Shown here one piece after another: positions 1 through 8,777 of a stretch of 64,000 nt of DNA (positions are counted from its first letter, which is position 1; each line of letters opens with the position of its first letter). The position numbers and the translations under genes are program-made. This DNA comes from Luminiphilus sp051201685 (lineage in GTDB: Bacteria; Pseudomonadota; Gammaproteobacteria; Pseudomonadales; Halieaceae). The notes below the pieces were generated by a model. That model was not told the origin of the DNA, did not search any database, and saw nothing but the letters and a program-made list of their open reading frames with translations. The stretch lies in NCBI RefSeq assembly GCF_051201685.1, contig NZ_CP179213.1, positions 2,790,001 through 2,854,000 of the forward strand, read 5' to 3'.

Positions 1-361
1 ATGGGCCACAGAACAAGCCATCCGTAGCACCACTTGCAGTATCGTTTTCAGCTGGCTGGGAGCCAGTGATTACCGTTATGCTGAATTACGAAAGCTACAG
101 TTAGCCGCCACTGAAAACGACACACTTGTCGTTCTTTTTAGGGCCAATCAAGCTATAGAACAACATACGCCGTTTAGCTTGCGCCTAACCGTCGATCGCT
201 ATCACACCGTCGATATTCTTAAGCAACGTGGCGGCAGGCCAACAGGTAATATCAGACTTCCTGATGAAGAAGACATCATTAACACCCCACAACCCTGGGA
301 GATTTCTGCAGGCAAAATGCGTCGTACTCATACGGGGCAAATACTGACGCCCGTTGCCTAA
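1..361 (+). CDS. imuA: ImuA (SulA/RecA-like mutasome protein), C-terminal part
   Basis: The 5' part lies outside the window; the reading frame is open from base 2 to the TAA at 359-361, leaving about 119 residues. The fragment carries WATEQAIRS, VFSWLGA, a YRYAELRKLQLAA helix and a VVLFR strand, the order seen in the C-terminal half of the RecA-fold ImuA proteins. It ends with a basic tail. ImuA works with ImuB and DnaE2 in SOS-induced translesion synthesis. Both partner genes follow at 1467 and 3939, which supports the call. The gene is not adjacent to imuB here: an OsmC gene and a small membrane protein gene come between. Its own promoter would be upstream of the window. Confidence 0.8.
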   Translation, partial: WATEQAIRSTTCSIVFSWLGASDYRYAELRKLQLAATENDTLVVLFRANQAIEQHTPFSLRLTVDRYHTVDILKQRGGRPTGNIRLPDEEDIINTPQPWEISAGKMRRTHTGQILTPVA

Positions 362-456
362 AACGAAGCCATTAAAAACCGTCACATGACGTCGCATGAA
401 CAGGCAAGCTACACTCACGTACTTGCCTAGCCGATAGCCCCTACGGAGCCGACTTC

Positions 457-894
457 ATGGAACCTCTTCCGCACCATTACACGGCCATCGCCAGTGGTGA
501 CAAAGCCGATAGTCACATTACGGTAACCGCCTCGGGTCTGCCTGATCTCACCACTAATGCCCCTGCCGAATTTGGCGGCCCGGGCAATCAATGGAGTCCT
601 GAATCACTATTAATGGCTGCCGTAGCAGACTGCTTTGTTTTGACGTTTCGTGCCATTGCTCAAGCATCCAAACTACAGTGGGATCAAATTCAATGTCAGG
701 CGACTGGCACGCTTGATCGCATTGACCGCAAGCCACAATTTACGGAGATTCAGTTGCATGTCACCGTAACGCCACAAGGCGATATCAGCGCAGAACGCGT
801 ACAACGTCTTCTCGAAAAGGCTGAAGACGGCTGTTTAATCACCAACTCTCTAAGTGCGACTGTGTCCATGACCAGCGATATTCAGCAAGCCTAA
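457..894 (+). CDS. OsmC family peroxiredoxin
   Basis: A 145-residue protein of the OsmC/Ohr fold, a family of thiol peroxidases that reduce organic hydroperoxides. The two conserved cysteines are present: C59 in VADCFVLTF and C126 in EDGCLITNSL. The ATG at 457 has a GGAG about 8 nt upstream. The stop TAA overlaps the start of the next gene (TAATG at 892-896), so the two are translationally coupled. Whether it belongs to the OsmC, Ohr or YhfA-like branch cannot be told by eye. Its position between imuA and imuB is unusual and suggests an insertion into, or a rearrangement of, the mutasome operon. Confidence 0.9.
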   Translation: MEPLPHHYTAIASGDKADSHITVTASGLPDLTTNAPAEFGGPGNQWSPESLLMAAVADCFVLTFRAIAQASKLQWDQIQCQATGTLDRIDRKPQFTEIQLHVTVTPQGDISAERVQRLLEKAEDGCLITNSLSATVSMTSDIQQA

Positions 895-1106
895 TGGCAC
901 TGGATACTTGGCTCAGTGAGTGGGGCGTTACCCTCGGTGTAACGGCACTCATGGCACTGATGGTTTTTATTGTTTGGGACCTGGCGCGCCGCAACAATGC
1001 CGGGCGTTACGGCACCTTTATTTTATTTATTGCACTTGCCATGGGCCTGCTAGGCTTTGCCATTAAAGGAGCTATCCAGTACTTAATGGAAGGCGGCGGC
1101 CTTTAA
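894..1106 (+). CDS. small two-helix inner-membrane protein, DUF2788-like
   Basis: A 70-residue protein with two predicted membrane segments, roughly residues 9-28 and 39-64, separated by a short basic loop (LARRNNAGRYG). Length, topology and the GTFILFI segment resemble the DUF2788 family, which has no known function. The ATG overlaps the TAA of the OsmC gene, so the two genes form one transcription and translation unit. I cannot assign a role. Co-occurrence with an OsmC protein may mean an envelope or redox-related task, but that is only a guess from proximity. Confidence 0.6.
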   Translation: MALDTWLSEWGVTLGVTALMALMVFIVWDLARRNNAGRYGTFILFIALAMGLLGFAIKGAIQYLMEGGGL

Positions 1107-1436
1107 ATCTAGCCCTAGTCTAAAGGCGCATTTACCTCATAGAAACCGGCACCATGGGCTGCTCCTCAAACAAGCGGAAAATTTTTCTTCTCTTCCAATT
1201 ATTACAAACTGCGAGCGGCGCTATTTTAGACTTACAACAACACAACAAAATACACCATCTACACTCAAGGTTGCTCCACACAAGCTCGGTTTCGCTCAAG
1301 ACCTATGCGAGCCAATAGCAATATGCGTAACACCTCGGATTACCATATACACAACTCATAACAGCCATTAAGGCTGCTAGGGCAATTAAGGCTTCGATAG
1401 AGAAAATTCTTTGGCGTCGTTCAAAAGGCTATTCAA
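1107..1436. other. non-coding gap before imuB
   Basis: About 330 bases with no convincing gene on either strand. A CA-rich run (CAACAACACAACAAAA, near 1235-1250) and a small inverted repeat (AGCC-atta-GGCT near 1363-1376) are the only visible structure. No clear terminator for the osmC unit was found. Confidence 0.4.
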
Positions 1437-1460
1437 TACTGTATATATATACAGTATTAT
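1437..1460 (+). promoter_or_regulatory. LexA (SOS) box and -10 element of imuB
   Basis: A perfect 20-bp palindrome spans 1437-1456. Its core CTGTATATATATACAG (1439-1454) matches the gammaproteobacterial LexA consensus CTGT-N8-ACAG. A TATTAT hexamer (1455-1460) abuts it as a likely -10, placing the transcript start at or next to the imuB ATG (1467). The upstream -35 match (TTCAAT, 17-bp spacing) is weak. Confidence 0.85.
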
Positions 1461-1466
1461 TGGGGT

Positions 1467-2906
1467 ATGTCCCTCTGGCTCTACCTTCGTTTCCCCCAGC
1501 TTCCCCTTGAGTGTCAACCACTACAGCAGGACTACCCAGCCGTTGTCATAGAGCGACAGCGCGTAATCGCTGTCAACGACGAAGCGCAATTAACAGGCCT
1601 TAAACTAGGACAAAGTACTGCCACCGTTCGTGCCCTCGTCGATACATCTCATCTACAACTCCTTGAACGGGATCCAAGCCAAGAGTTGCGCGCCTTAGAA
1701 CGCCTAGAGTGCTGGGCTTACAGCATTACGCCCACGCTGGAACGCTGGCAGGATGAGGGAATTCAACTTGAGGTCGGTCGATGTTTAAAGCTGTACGGCG
1801 GTCTGAAAAAGCTATTTGACAACATTCAAAATGACCTCGAGAAACGGGGTTTTACGGTCAAATCAGGCTTAGCGCCTAACCGTTCTGCCGCTTGGCTACT
1901 CAGTCATTGGGAGGAACGTTTTTTATATCCATCGGATCAGAGTCTACGAAAACGGCTTGATAAAATTCCTCTATATCTACTGCGAAAAGTTCAAGCAGGT
2001 CAATTCTTGAGTGCCATTACCAGCCTCGAAAAAGCGGGGATTCAAACACTGGGAGAGATACTCGAAATGCCTACAAGCGCACTGGGACGCCGCTGCGGCC
2101 AGGCATTTCAAAAATGGCTGGGAGATGTCACGGCGACTTCTGACACCGTTACTCAGGATTTTCATCCGCCCCATCAGTTTTATGATTCCTTATGGTTCGG
2201 CTTTGAAATTCGCAACCAGATCGAACTGCACCCCGCTATGCAGCAATTACTGCAAGCTTTGGCGCGCTTTTGCCGTGCGACTCAACATCGGGCAACCCAT
2301 ATCGAGTGGCAGATGTTGCGCATGCATGGCAGCACCGAACGCTTCGAAGTTCGCAGTAGTGAAGCTCATGCTGATCCCGAGCTCTGGTTTGAGCTATCAC
2401 GCCTGAGCCTAGAACAGAGCTCACTGGGTGCTAGTATCGAGGGATTGGCCCTTAATGTTCACCACTTCCAAACCCAACATGCCACTGTTGCCGATTTATT
2501 TGGTGAAACCCATCATCGTGAACCCCTGCATAATCTGGTCGATCGCCTCAGATCACGGCTAGGACTACAAGCCATCAATCAGATCGCCCTACGCGAGGCA
2601 CATTTACCCGAACACAGTCAGTATTTAAGTCAAGATACCGCACCGCTACAGCCGACCTTGCAGGGGCAGGCACAACGACCTTTTTGGCTATTTGATGAGC
2701 CCCACCCAATACGGATTAAAGACAATGTATTGCACTGGAACGGTGTACTAACAATCTTGCTAGGACCTGAGCGCCTTGAAGATAATTGGTGGCAAAAACC
2801 CGCCAGCCGAGACTACTACATTGCCCAAACTCAAGCAGGACAACCCATTTGGATTTTCGAAGATCGCTATAGCAAACAATGGTATGTACAGGGAATACTG
2901 CCATAG
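1467..2906 (+). CDS. imuB: ImuB, inactive Y-family polymerase of the SOS mutasome
   Basis: A 479-residue protein with the ImuB/DinB-type opening MSLWLYLRFPQLPLE and a Y-family polymerase-like N-terminal region. It lacks the acidic catalytic residues of true DinB, as expected for ImuB, which is an adaptor linking DnaE2, ImuA and the beta clamp. A VADLFGE segment resembles the family's clamp-binding motif. The C-terminus keeps the usual GPERLEDNWW, RDYY and WIFEDRYSKQWYVQG blocks. The ATG lies 12 nt after a LexA box and there is no usable Shine-Dalgarno sequence: the GGGG ends one base before the ATG. The mRNA is therefore probably leaderless. Unlike the usual imuA-imuB-dnaE2 operon, the gene stands alone. 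Confidence 0.92.
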   Translation: MSLWLYLRFPQLPLECQPLQQDYPAVVIERQRVIAVNDEAQLTGLKLGQSTATVRALVDTSHLQLLERDPSQELRALERLECWAYSITPTLERWQDEGIQLEVGRCLKLYGGLKKLFDNIQNDLEKRGFTVKSGLAPNRSAAWLLSHWEERFLYPSDQSLRKRLDKIPLYLLRKVQAGQFLSAITSLEKAGIQTLGEILEMPTSALGRRCGQAFQKWLGDVTATSDTVTQDFHPPHQFYDSLWFGFEIRNQIELHPAMQQLLQALARFCRATQHRATHIEWQMLRMHGSTERFEVRSSEAHADPELWFELSRLSLEQSSLGASIEGLALNVHHFQTQHATVADLFGETHHREPLHNLVDRLRSRLGLQAINQIALREAHLPEHSQYLSQDTAPLQPTLQGQAQRPFWLFDEPHPIRIKDNVLHWNGVLTILLGPERLEDNWWQKPASRDYYIAQTQAGQPIWIFEDRYSKQWYVQGILP

Positions 2907-3134
2907 GCACTTCAAGCGCCATGCACAGTAACTTCAAAGTCTGTTCGCGCTAATTAGCTGCGACAACCAACACCGTGAGTAGGACTGAACGGTTTAAAGA
3001 GCTCATACCATAGCGAGGCGCCTCAAAGCCTCAGTCATCAACCCAACAAATTTTAGCGTTTGCTGCTGTCTTTGCCCCGCCTATCAGACGTCTTTCAATC
3101 GATAAAAATCAAGCTCAAGTTGTAGAGCATGCCT

Positions 3135-3665
3135 TTAGTGCAACCAGACCAAGTCATCCACGGCAAACCCCAGGGCCTGAGCGCGATCGGTAAATGACTG
3201 GCGAGTGTCATCGCTGATATCGGTGTCTCGAGCTAGTAGCCACAAGTAATCCGTGTTGTAACCCGCCACAAAGGCGTATCGATAATTAGGGTCTAACTCA
3301 AAGACAATGTAACTACCGTAGAACGGCCCAAAAAATGAAACTTTAAGATGCGCCGTGCCCTCATCGCCAACAAACTTAGCGTGACCCTCGGCAACTTTAT
3401 ACTCACCCGTTTCTGAGTCAGTGCCACTGTTGATAACGCGGACAGCACCATCGTCACGTAACGAGTACTCCGCCGTCACATCAACCAGACCTCGCTCAAA
3501 ACTGTGATCGAGACGGGCAATTTCATGCCACGTGCCCAGATAGCGTGACTTATCAAAATCGGTCACCGGCTCGACACCCTCAGGCATACCGGTACACCCA
3601 GATAACGCCACCAAAATGAGCAAACTAAAACTCAGATATTTAAATATAATTCGGCTCAACGTCAT
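3135..3665 (-). CDS. blc: outer-membrane lipoprotein lipocalin (Blc-like)
   Basis: A 176-residue lipocalin. The N-terminus is a lipoprotein signal peptide with the lipobox LSGC at about residues 21-24, so the mature protein would start at Cys24 and be lipid-anchored. The lipocalin signature follows: RYLGTWHEIARLDHSFERGL, then a beta-barrel with YIVFELDPNYRYAFVAGY and YLWLLAR, as in Blc. Blc binds lysophospholipids and fatty acids and is linked to envelope stress. The gene runs against and between imuB and dnaE2, dividing the mutasome cassette. Its own start region faces the dnaE2 promoter. Confidence 0.9.
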   Translation of the reverse strand: MTLSRIIFKYLSFSLLILVALSGCTGMPEGVEPVTDFDKSRYLGTWHEIARLDHSFERGLVDVTAEYSLRDDGAVRVINSGTDSETGEYKVAEGHAKFVGDEGTAHLKVSFFGPFYGSYIVFELDPNYRYAFVAGYNTDYLWLLARDTDISDDTRQSFTDRAQALGFAVDDLVWLH

Positions 3666-3910
3666 GGCACTAACCTTATGAAATAGTTGTTTTCAGGGCC
3701 ATGAAGAACCTCACCACAGCCATCGGTGTCCACTGTAACCGCTTCACCATTTGTGAAGGAAGGTGTGCCCACCCATATTGCTCAATCAATATTCTTTGAT
3801 GAGGTTCCTGATGACATAAAACAGCCCTCCGACGTCAAAGAACGTTACCGCTATCAAACCGTTACACGCCTGTGTAATAAGCCATTAAATTCCAGCACCA
3901 CACCATTATA

Positions 3911-3932
3911 CTGTATAAATATACAGTATAAT
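3911..3932 (+). promoter_or_regulatory. LexA (SOS) box and -10 element of dnaE2
   Basis: CTGTATAAATATACAG (3911-3926) fits CTGT-N8-ACAG and is flanked by TATA on both sides. A consensus -10, TATAAT (3927-3932), abuts it. A start site about 7 nt downstream of the -10 would fall on the ATG at 3939. The distance from box to ATG (12 nt) equals that at imuB. Confidence 0.88.
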
Positions 3933-3938
3933 GATTGT

Positions 3939-6900
3939 ATGCCTTACGCCGAACTTCACTGTCTTAGTAACTACAGCTTCCTACTCGGAGCCTCCCACCC
4001 CGAAGAATTAGTGGAACGTGCCGCCGCCTGCGGCTACTCCGCATTGGCCATTACCGACGAATGCTCCCTTGCCGGTGTTGTAAAGGCACATGTCGCTGCA
4101 AAACGCTGCGCTATAAAACTTATTATTGGTAGTGAATTTAATTTGGTTGAAGGTATTCGCCTTATTGCACTGGCGCCCAGCCGAGAGGCCTATGCCGAGC
4201 TGTCAGGCCTAATCAGTCGCTCTAGACGCCGCAGCCCCAAAGGCGAGTACACCACCCGACTGCGTGACATTATCTTTCACTTGAAACGCTGCCTTATTAT
4301 CTGGCTACCCGGCGACTCTGAGCATGAAATGGGGTCCGGGCAACAACTGGCACGATTATGTCCCGGACGAATCTGGATTGGCAGTAGTCGCCTACTAGGC
4401 AATGATGAAATACGACGCTTTCGCCAGCGTTGGGACTTAGCACAAAAGTTAAACCTACCCTTGGTCGCCTGCGGTGATGTCCGGATGCACAGCGCATCAC
4501 GAAAACGACTGCATGATGTACTAACCGCCCTACACCACAACACAACGGTTAGTAAGCTGGGGCTGCGGAGACTTGCTAACAGCCAACAGCACCTGCGCAC
4601 TCTTGATAAATTACTCCCGCTCTACCCACCATCACTGATTGGCGAAACTTTACGCATCAGTCAACAGTGCCAATTCAGCCTTGATGAACTTCGCTATGAG
4701 TACCCAGAAGAAGTTATTCCAACCGGCCAAGATGCCAATACCTATTTACGAGAGCAGGTCGCTCTAGGTGCGGCGCAACGCTGGCCTAACGGTGTACCCA
4801 ATAGCATTCAGAATCGCATACAACACGAATTAGTACTCATTTCTGAACTCGACTTCGAATACTACTTTCTAACTGTGTACGACCTTGTTCGATTTGCTAG
4901 GGAAAGGCATATCCTGTGCCAAGGTCGAGGCTCTGCTGCCAATTCTGTTGTTTGCTATTGCTTACACATTACCGAAGTCAATCCCGAGCAAGTTAACTTG
5001 CTATTCGAGCGTTTCATATCACGAGAACGCGATGAGCCTCCAGATATTGACGTGGATTTTGAACACGAACGTCGTGAAGAAATCATTCAATATATCTACC
5101 GAAAATACACGCGGAGACGCGCCGCTTTAGCTGCTACCGTTATCACTTATCGGTCCAGAAGTGCGGTTCGAGATGTCGGTAAAGCCCTAGGTCTCGACGC
5201 CATTTTAGTGGAAGATCTTGCTAAGTCACTGGCGTGGTGGAACCGAGAGGGCGAGCTTAGGCAGCGCTTCGAGCAGCAAGGCATGGGGATGCCCGGCAAA
5301 CAGGCTCAGCTTTTCCTTGATCTGGTACAGGAGATACTCGGCTTTCCACGCCATCTCTCCCAGCACGTTGGCGGCTTTGTTATTAGCCGCGGTCCCATCT
5401 CCAATCTGGTTCCGGTAGAAAACGCTAGTATGGATGAACGAACGGTTATTCAATGGGACAAAGAAGATATTGAAGCCCTAGGATTACTAAAAGTCGATGT
5501 ACTAGCTTTAGGTATGTTATCGGCTATCCGTAAAACTTTGGCGCTAGTAAACCGGGAAAACCCTCAAATTAAGCGTATTCAGGATATTCCCCGTGAAGAC
5601 CAGGCAACTTATAAAATGCTTCAGTCCGCCGACTCCCTGGGTGTATTTCAGATTGAGTCTCGAGCACAGATGTCGATGCTGCCACGGCTTAAGCCCGCTT
5701 GTTTTTATGACCTTGTCATTGAGATTGCTATTGTCCGGCCAGGCCCGATACAAGGCGATATGGTGCACCCCTACCTACGTAGAAAGCATGGGCTCGAAGT
5801 GGTTACCTACCCCAATGAAGATATTAAGTCGGTACTCGAGCCGACATTAGGGGTCCCTATTTTTCAAGAGCAAGTGATTCGCCTCGCCATGGTTGCTGCG
5901 GGGTTTACCGGAGGGGAGGCAGACGCACTGCGCCGAGCAATCACCAACTGGGGTCGCAACAGCAAACTCTTAACTTTTGAAAAAAAACTCAAGGATGGTA
6001 TGCGTGAGCGAGGCTACAGTGCCGAGTACTCCAATCGCTTGTTCGATCAAATTAAGGGCTTTGGCGGCTATGGTTTTCCGGAATCCCATTCAGCCAGTTT
6101 TGCCCTATTGGCCTACGTTTCTGCCTGGTTAAAGTGTCATTATCCAGCGGCTTTTTACGTGGGCCTACTCAATAGCCAGCCCATGGGGTTCTATACACCC
6201 TCACAACTTGTACAAGATGCCCAGCGCCATGGTGTCATCGTCTTACCTGCAGACGTCAATCACAGCGACTGGAACCATCAACTGCTCAGTCAGACCGATC
6301 AGGGGCAACCACCAATACGCTTGGGTTTACGGCTAATAAAAGGACTCAATAAACGCGCGGGACAACGGGTTGCCGATGCCCAGCGACAGATGCCATTTAA
6401 AAGCATGAGTGACCTTAGGCGTAGAGCACAGCTCGACAAAGGTGACATGGAGGTATTAGCCAGCGCTGACGCCTTAAAGAGTCTAAGTGGGCATCGCCAC
6501 CAATCCCAGTGGCAAGTCATGGCACTGCAAACGCCCAGCCCCCTGCTACGCGATACGCCCTATGAGAACAGACCCGAAGGCTTAAGTGATCACATTGAGT
6601 TACCAATGCCCTCTGTTGCTGAAAACGTGATGGCGGACTACCAAAGCACCGGAGTCACACTACGTGACCACCCACTTGCGTTGCTACGTGGACACGCTCC
6701 ATTTAATCAATGCCGAAAGTACAGCGAGCTTTCAGCACTGGGGAACAATCGCTTCGTTCGCATTGCCGGTATTGTTACTTGTCGCCAACGCCCCGGAACA
6801 GCTTCTGGCGTGGTGTTTCTGACCCTGGAAGATGAGACAGGCAACCACAACGTGGTTGTTTGGCCAAAAGTACAAGATCAGTTTAGACAGGCCCTGATGA

Positions 6901-7031
6901 CCGCACAGCTACTACTTGTGAAAGGAACCCTCGAATGTCGTGATGGCGTGATGCATGTGATTGCCGGCGCTTTATTCGACCATAGCGATGCCTTGACTGA
7001 GCTGCAGGTTAAATCGCGCGACTTTCGCTGA
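3939..7031 (+). CDS. dnaE2: error-prone DNA polymerase III alpha subunit DnaE2 (ImuC)
   Basis: A 1030-residue C-family polymerase for SOS translesion synthesis. The start MPYAELHCLSNYSFL is the conserved beginning of the PHP domain. In-frame codons continue upstream to 3726 but run through the LexA box and promoter, so the ATG at 3939 is preferred. The PHP region (TDECSLAG) is followed by the polymerase core with the catalytic DIDVDFEHERR, the GRGSAANS motif, GGFVISRGP, GVFQIESRAQMSMLPRLKP and GGYGFPESHSASFALLAY. A C-terminal OB fold (FVRIAGIVTCRQRPGTASG) follows. The length suits DnaE2, which is shorter than replicative DnaE. Transcription is predicted to be LexA-controlled and leaderless. 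Confidence 0.95.
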   Translation: MPYAELHCLSNYSFLLGASHPEELVERAAACGYSALAITDECSLAGVVKAHVAAKRCAIKLIIGSEFNLVEGIRLIALAPSREAYAELSGLISRSRRRSPKGEYTTRLRDIIFHLKRCLIIWLPGDSEHEMGSGQQLARLCPGRIWIGSSRLLGNDEIRRFRQRWDLAQKLNLPLVACGDVRMHSASRKRLHDVLTALHHNTTVSKLGLRRLANSQQHLRTLDKLLPLYPPSLIGETLRISQQCQFSLDELRYEYPEEVIPTGQDANTYLREQVALGAAQRWPNGVPNSIQNRIQHELVLISELDFEYYFLTVYDLVRFARERHILCQGRGSAANSVVCYCLHITEVNPEQVNLLFERFISRERDEPPDIDVDFEHERREEIIQYIYRKYTRRRAALAATVITYRSRSAVRDVGKALGLDAILVEDLAKSLAWWNREGELRQRFEQQGMGMPGKQAQLFLDLVQEILGFPRHLSQHVGGFVISRGPISNLVPVENASMDERTVIQWDKEDIEALGLLKVDVLALGMLSAIRKTLALVNRENPQIKRIQDIPREDQATYKMLQSADSLGVFQIESRAQMSMLPRLKPACFYDLVIEIAIVRPGPIQGDMVHPYLRRKHGLEVVTYPNEDIKSVLEPTLGVPIFQEQVIRLAMVAAGFTGGEADALRRAITNWGRNSKLLTFEKKLKDGMRERGYSAEYSNRLFDQIKGFGGYGFPESHSASFALLAYVSAWLKCHYPAAFYVGLLNSQPMGFYTPSQLVQDAQRHGVIVLPADVNHSDWNHQLLSQTDQGQPPIRLGLRLIKGLNKRAGQRVADAQRQMPFKSMSDLRRRAQLDKGDMEVLASADALKSLSGHRHQSQWQVMALQTPSPLLRDTPYENRPEGLSDHIELPMPSVAENVMADYQSTGVTLRDHPLALLRGHAPFNQCRKYSELSALGNNRFVRIAGIVTCRQRPGTASGVVFLTLEDETGNHNVVVWPKVQDQFRQALMTAQLLLVKGTLECRDGVMHVIAGALFDHSDALTELQVKSRDFR

Positions 7032-7147
7032 TACCACGTTTATATCAGCACCAAAGAATCATCATCTGAAGATCGTTACCGACGTCTTCGCACTTGAAAC
7101 CAACCAATAATCATGGGGTTGCGCTGGCGAGCGGCAACTTAAAATCA

Positions 7148-7204
7148 CTGCCATAGCCGCATCAGCAGTTCATATCACCAGCCGCTGATACGGCTGAATG
7201 GCAG
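7148..7204. other. long imperfect stem-loop in the gap after dnaE2
   Basis: The 365-base gap 7032-7396 holds no gene. It contains nested complementary arms: CTGCCA (7148-7153) with TGGCAG (7199-7204), AGCCG (7155-7159) with CGGCT (7191-7195), and ATCAGC (7161-7166) with GCTGAT (7184-7189), enclosing a 17-nt loop. CAGCAGTTCTTTTC follows, so it may end dnaE2 transcription, although the T-run is short and offset. AGCAGTTC occurs in the loop and again just after the stem. Confidence 0.5.
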
Positions 7205-7396
7205 CAGTTCTTTTCAGATAAAAGCAGGTACTATAGGCTGGCTAAGAAGGGTTAGGTCAAGCCATTGGCTACCTGTTGTCGCAACAGTGCAACTGTGTCG
7301 AGCGGTAACCGGCTACCAATGAAAAGTTGGTGTTTTGGGAGTGTGGCAGCGTGCTCGTAGTATCAAAATATATCACTAGCGGTCTATCTTAAGCCC

Positions 7397-8737
7397 ATGG
7401 TGCTTATGGATAACATTGATGTATTGGTAATCGCCGAATCACAGGCACAAAGCACCCGCCTAAGCAGGATGGTGGGGCGAACATTATCTGGCCACTATCA
7501 ACCCTGTGGCGAATCTGAGTTTCATCAGTATTTAGTCGCCAAACGATACGATGTCATCATTCTTGGCAATCCCAGTAAATTAAGCAGCGACGTGCTAGAG
7601 CTGATTCATAACCATCAGCCCAATACTAGCCTTGTCATGTTTGATGCTAATAGCGAAGTAAATGCGCAGTTATTAGACCAACAGGCTAGGCGCCTCAACG
7701 TGAACCTAGTTTCAGTGCTGCCGCTACCCTGCCCACCGGAGCGCTTAGAAGCCGTCGTAGAGCGATTGACTACCGCATCCCATGAGAACAGCGTTGACAG
7801 TGCTCCCATGTCTGCCGAGGAAGTCAGTTCGGCACTTGATGCTGGAAAGATACAAGCATGGTTTCAACCTAAAGTGCGGATCGCTGACGGTGCCGTAACC
7901 GGCTTTGAAGCGTTAGCGCGATGGGTTGAACCCGATGGCTCGATGTTACCGCCACGGGTATTTATACCCTCAGCAGAGGAATCTGAAGTCATTATCCCGC
8001 TGACGAGGAAGCTTATCTCTGACAGTATTATTGAGCTGAGCAGCTGGAAGCGCAGTAACCTCAATCTCAAGGTATCCGTGAATGCTACCGTTGAAGTATT
8101 GGATTCCGATAACTTTGTACCCTGGCTGCAAGACCTGCTTGAGCATCATAAATTAGCACCCAGTTCGATAATTATTGAAATTACAGAATCTCGAGTGGTG
8201 GGGTCGGCCAGCAAGGTAGTGGAAAATCTCACCCACTTAAGACAGCTAGGCTTAGGGGTCTCTCTTGATGACTTCGGCACGGGTTACTCATCACTTCTGC
8301 AGCTAAGTCGCATGCCCTGCACAGAACTTAAAATTGACCGATCCTTCGTATCAGGCGCATCGGGTAAAGAAGAGACTGCTGTTCTACTGGGCAATAGTGT
8401 CCGCATTGGGCACGGGCTGGGCTTAAACGTTGTTGCCGAGGGCGTGGAAACCCGTGCTGACTGGGAGGCGGTAGCCAGAGCCAAAGTTGACGAGGTACAG
8501 GGCTGGTTTGTGGGTAGGGCGCAACCTGCCGAGAGCGTTATTCCATGGATTGAAGACTGGAATAGCCGGCAACTACTCTTACAAACCGAACGGCCGAAGC
8601 CTGTGTTAAATAAAACCGTCGCGCAAAAGCTGCTTGGCCGGGATCAGTGGCTTTTTCATCGACCCAATGCCTTAAGCATCACACTGCTGTTTATTCTCAT
8701 GGCGCTATCTGCACTACTAGCCAGGTTCGTTGATTAA
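7397..8737 (+). CDS. EAL-domain cyclic-di-GMP phosphodiesterase with pseudo-receiver N-terminus and C-terminal membrane anchor
   Basis: A 446-residue protein. Residues 4-125 look like a receiver fold (VLVIAES, YDVIILGNP) without the acidic pocket or phosphoacceptor aspartate. Residues 150-380 form an EAL domain with all the catalytic landmarks: FEALARW (EAL at 171-173), VSVNAT, EITES (261-265), LDDFGTGYSS (DD at 291-292), LKIDRSF, VAEGVET and EVQGWFVG. It should therefore hydrolyse c-di-GMP to pGpG. A hydrophobic segment at the extreme C-terminus (SITLLFILMALSALLARF) could anchor it in the inner membrane, an unusual position. The start could also be the ATG at 7406. No partner gene is adjacent. 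Confidence 0.9.
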   Translation: MVLMDNIDVLVIAESQAQSTRLSRMVGRTLSGHYQPCGESEFHQYLVAKRYDVIILGNPSKLSSDVLELIHNHQPNTSLVMFDANSEVNAQLLDQQARRLNVNLVSVLPLPCPPERLEAVVERLTTASHENSVDSAPMSAEEVSSALDAGKIQAWFQPKVRIADGAVTGFEALARWVEPDGSMLPPRVFIPSAEESEVIIPLTRKLISDSIIELSSWKRSNLNLKVSVNATVEVLDSDNFVPWLQDLLEHHKLAPSSIIIEITESRVVGSASKVVENLTHLRQLGLGVSLDDFGTGYSSLLQLSRMPCTELKIDRSFVSGASGKEETAVLLGNSVRIGHGLGLNVVAEGVETRADWEAVARAKVDEVQGWFVGRAQPAESVIPWIEDWNSRQLLLQTERPKPVLNKTVAQKLLGRDQWLFHRPNALSITLLFILMALSALLARFVD

Positions 8738-8777
8738 TTTGCAGCTGCGCAACGAAAGAAGCGCAGAAGCAGCAATA

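Noticed and set aside
1153..1317. Short forward frame in the gap before imuB
   Set aside because: About 54 residues with no ribosome site, no similarity that I recognise and biased composition.
3726..3938. Upstream in-frame extension of dnaE2
   Set aside because: It crosses the LexA box and -10, has no family similarity, and the conserved PHP start lies at 3939.
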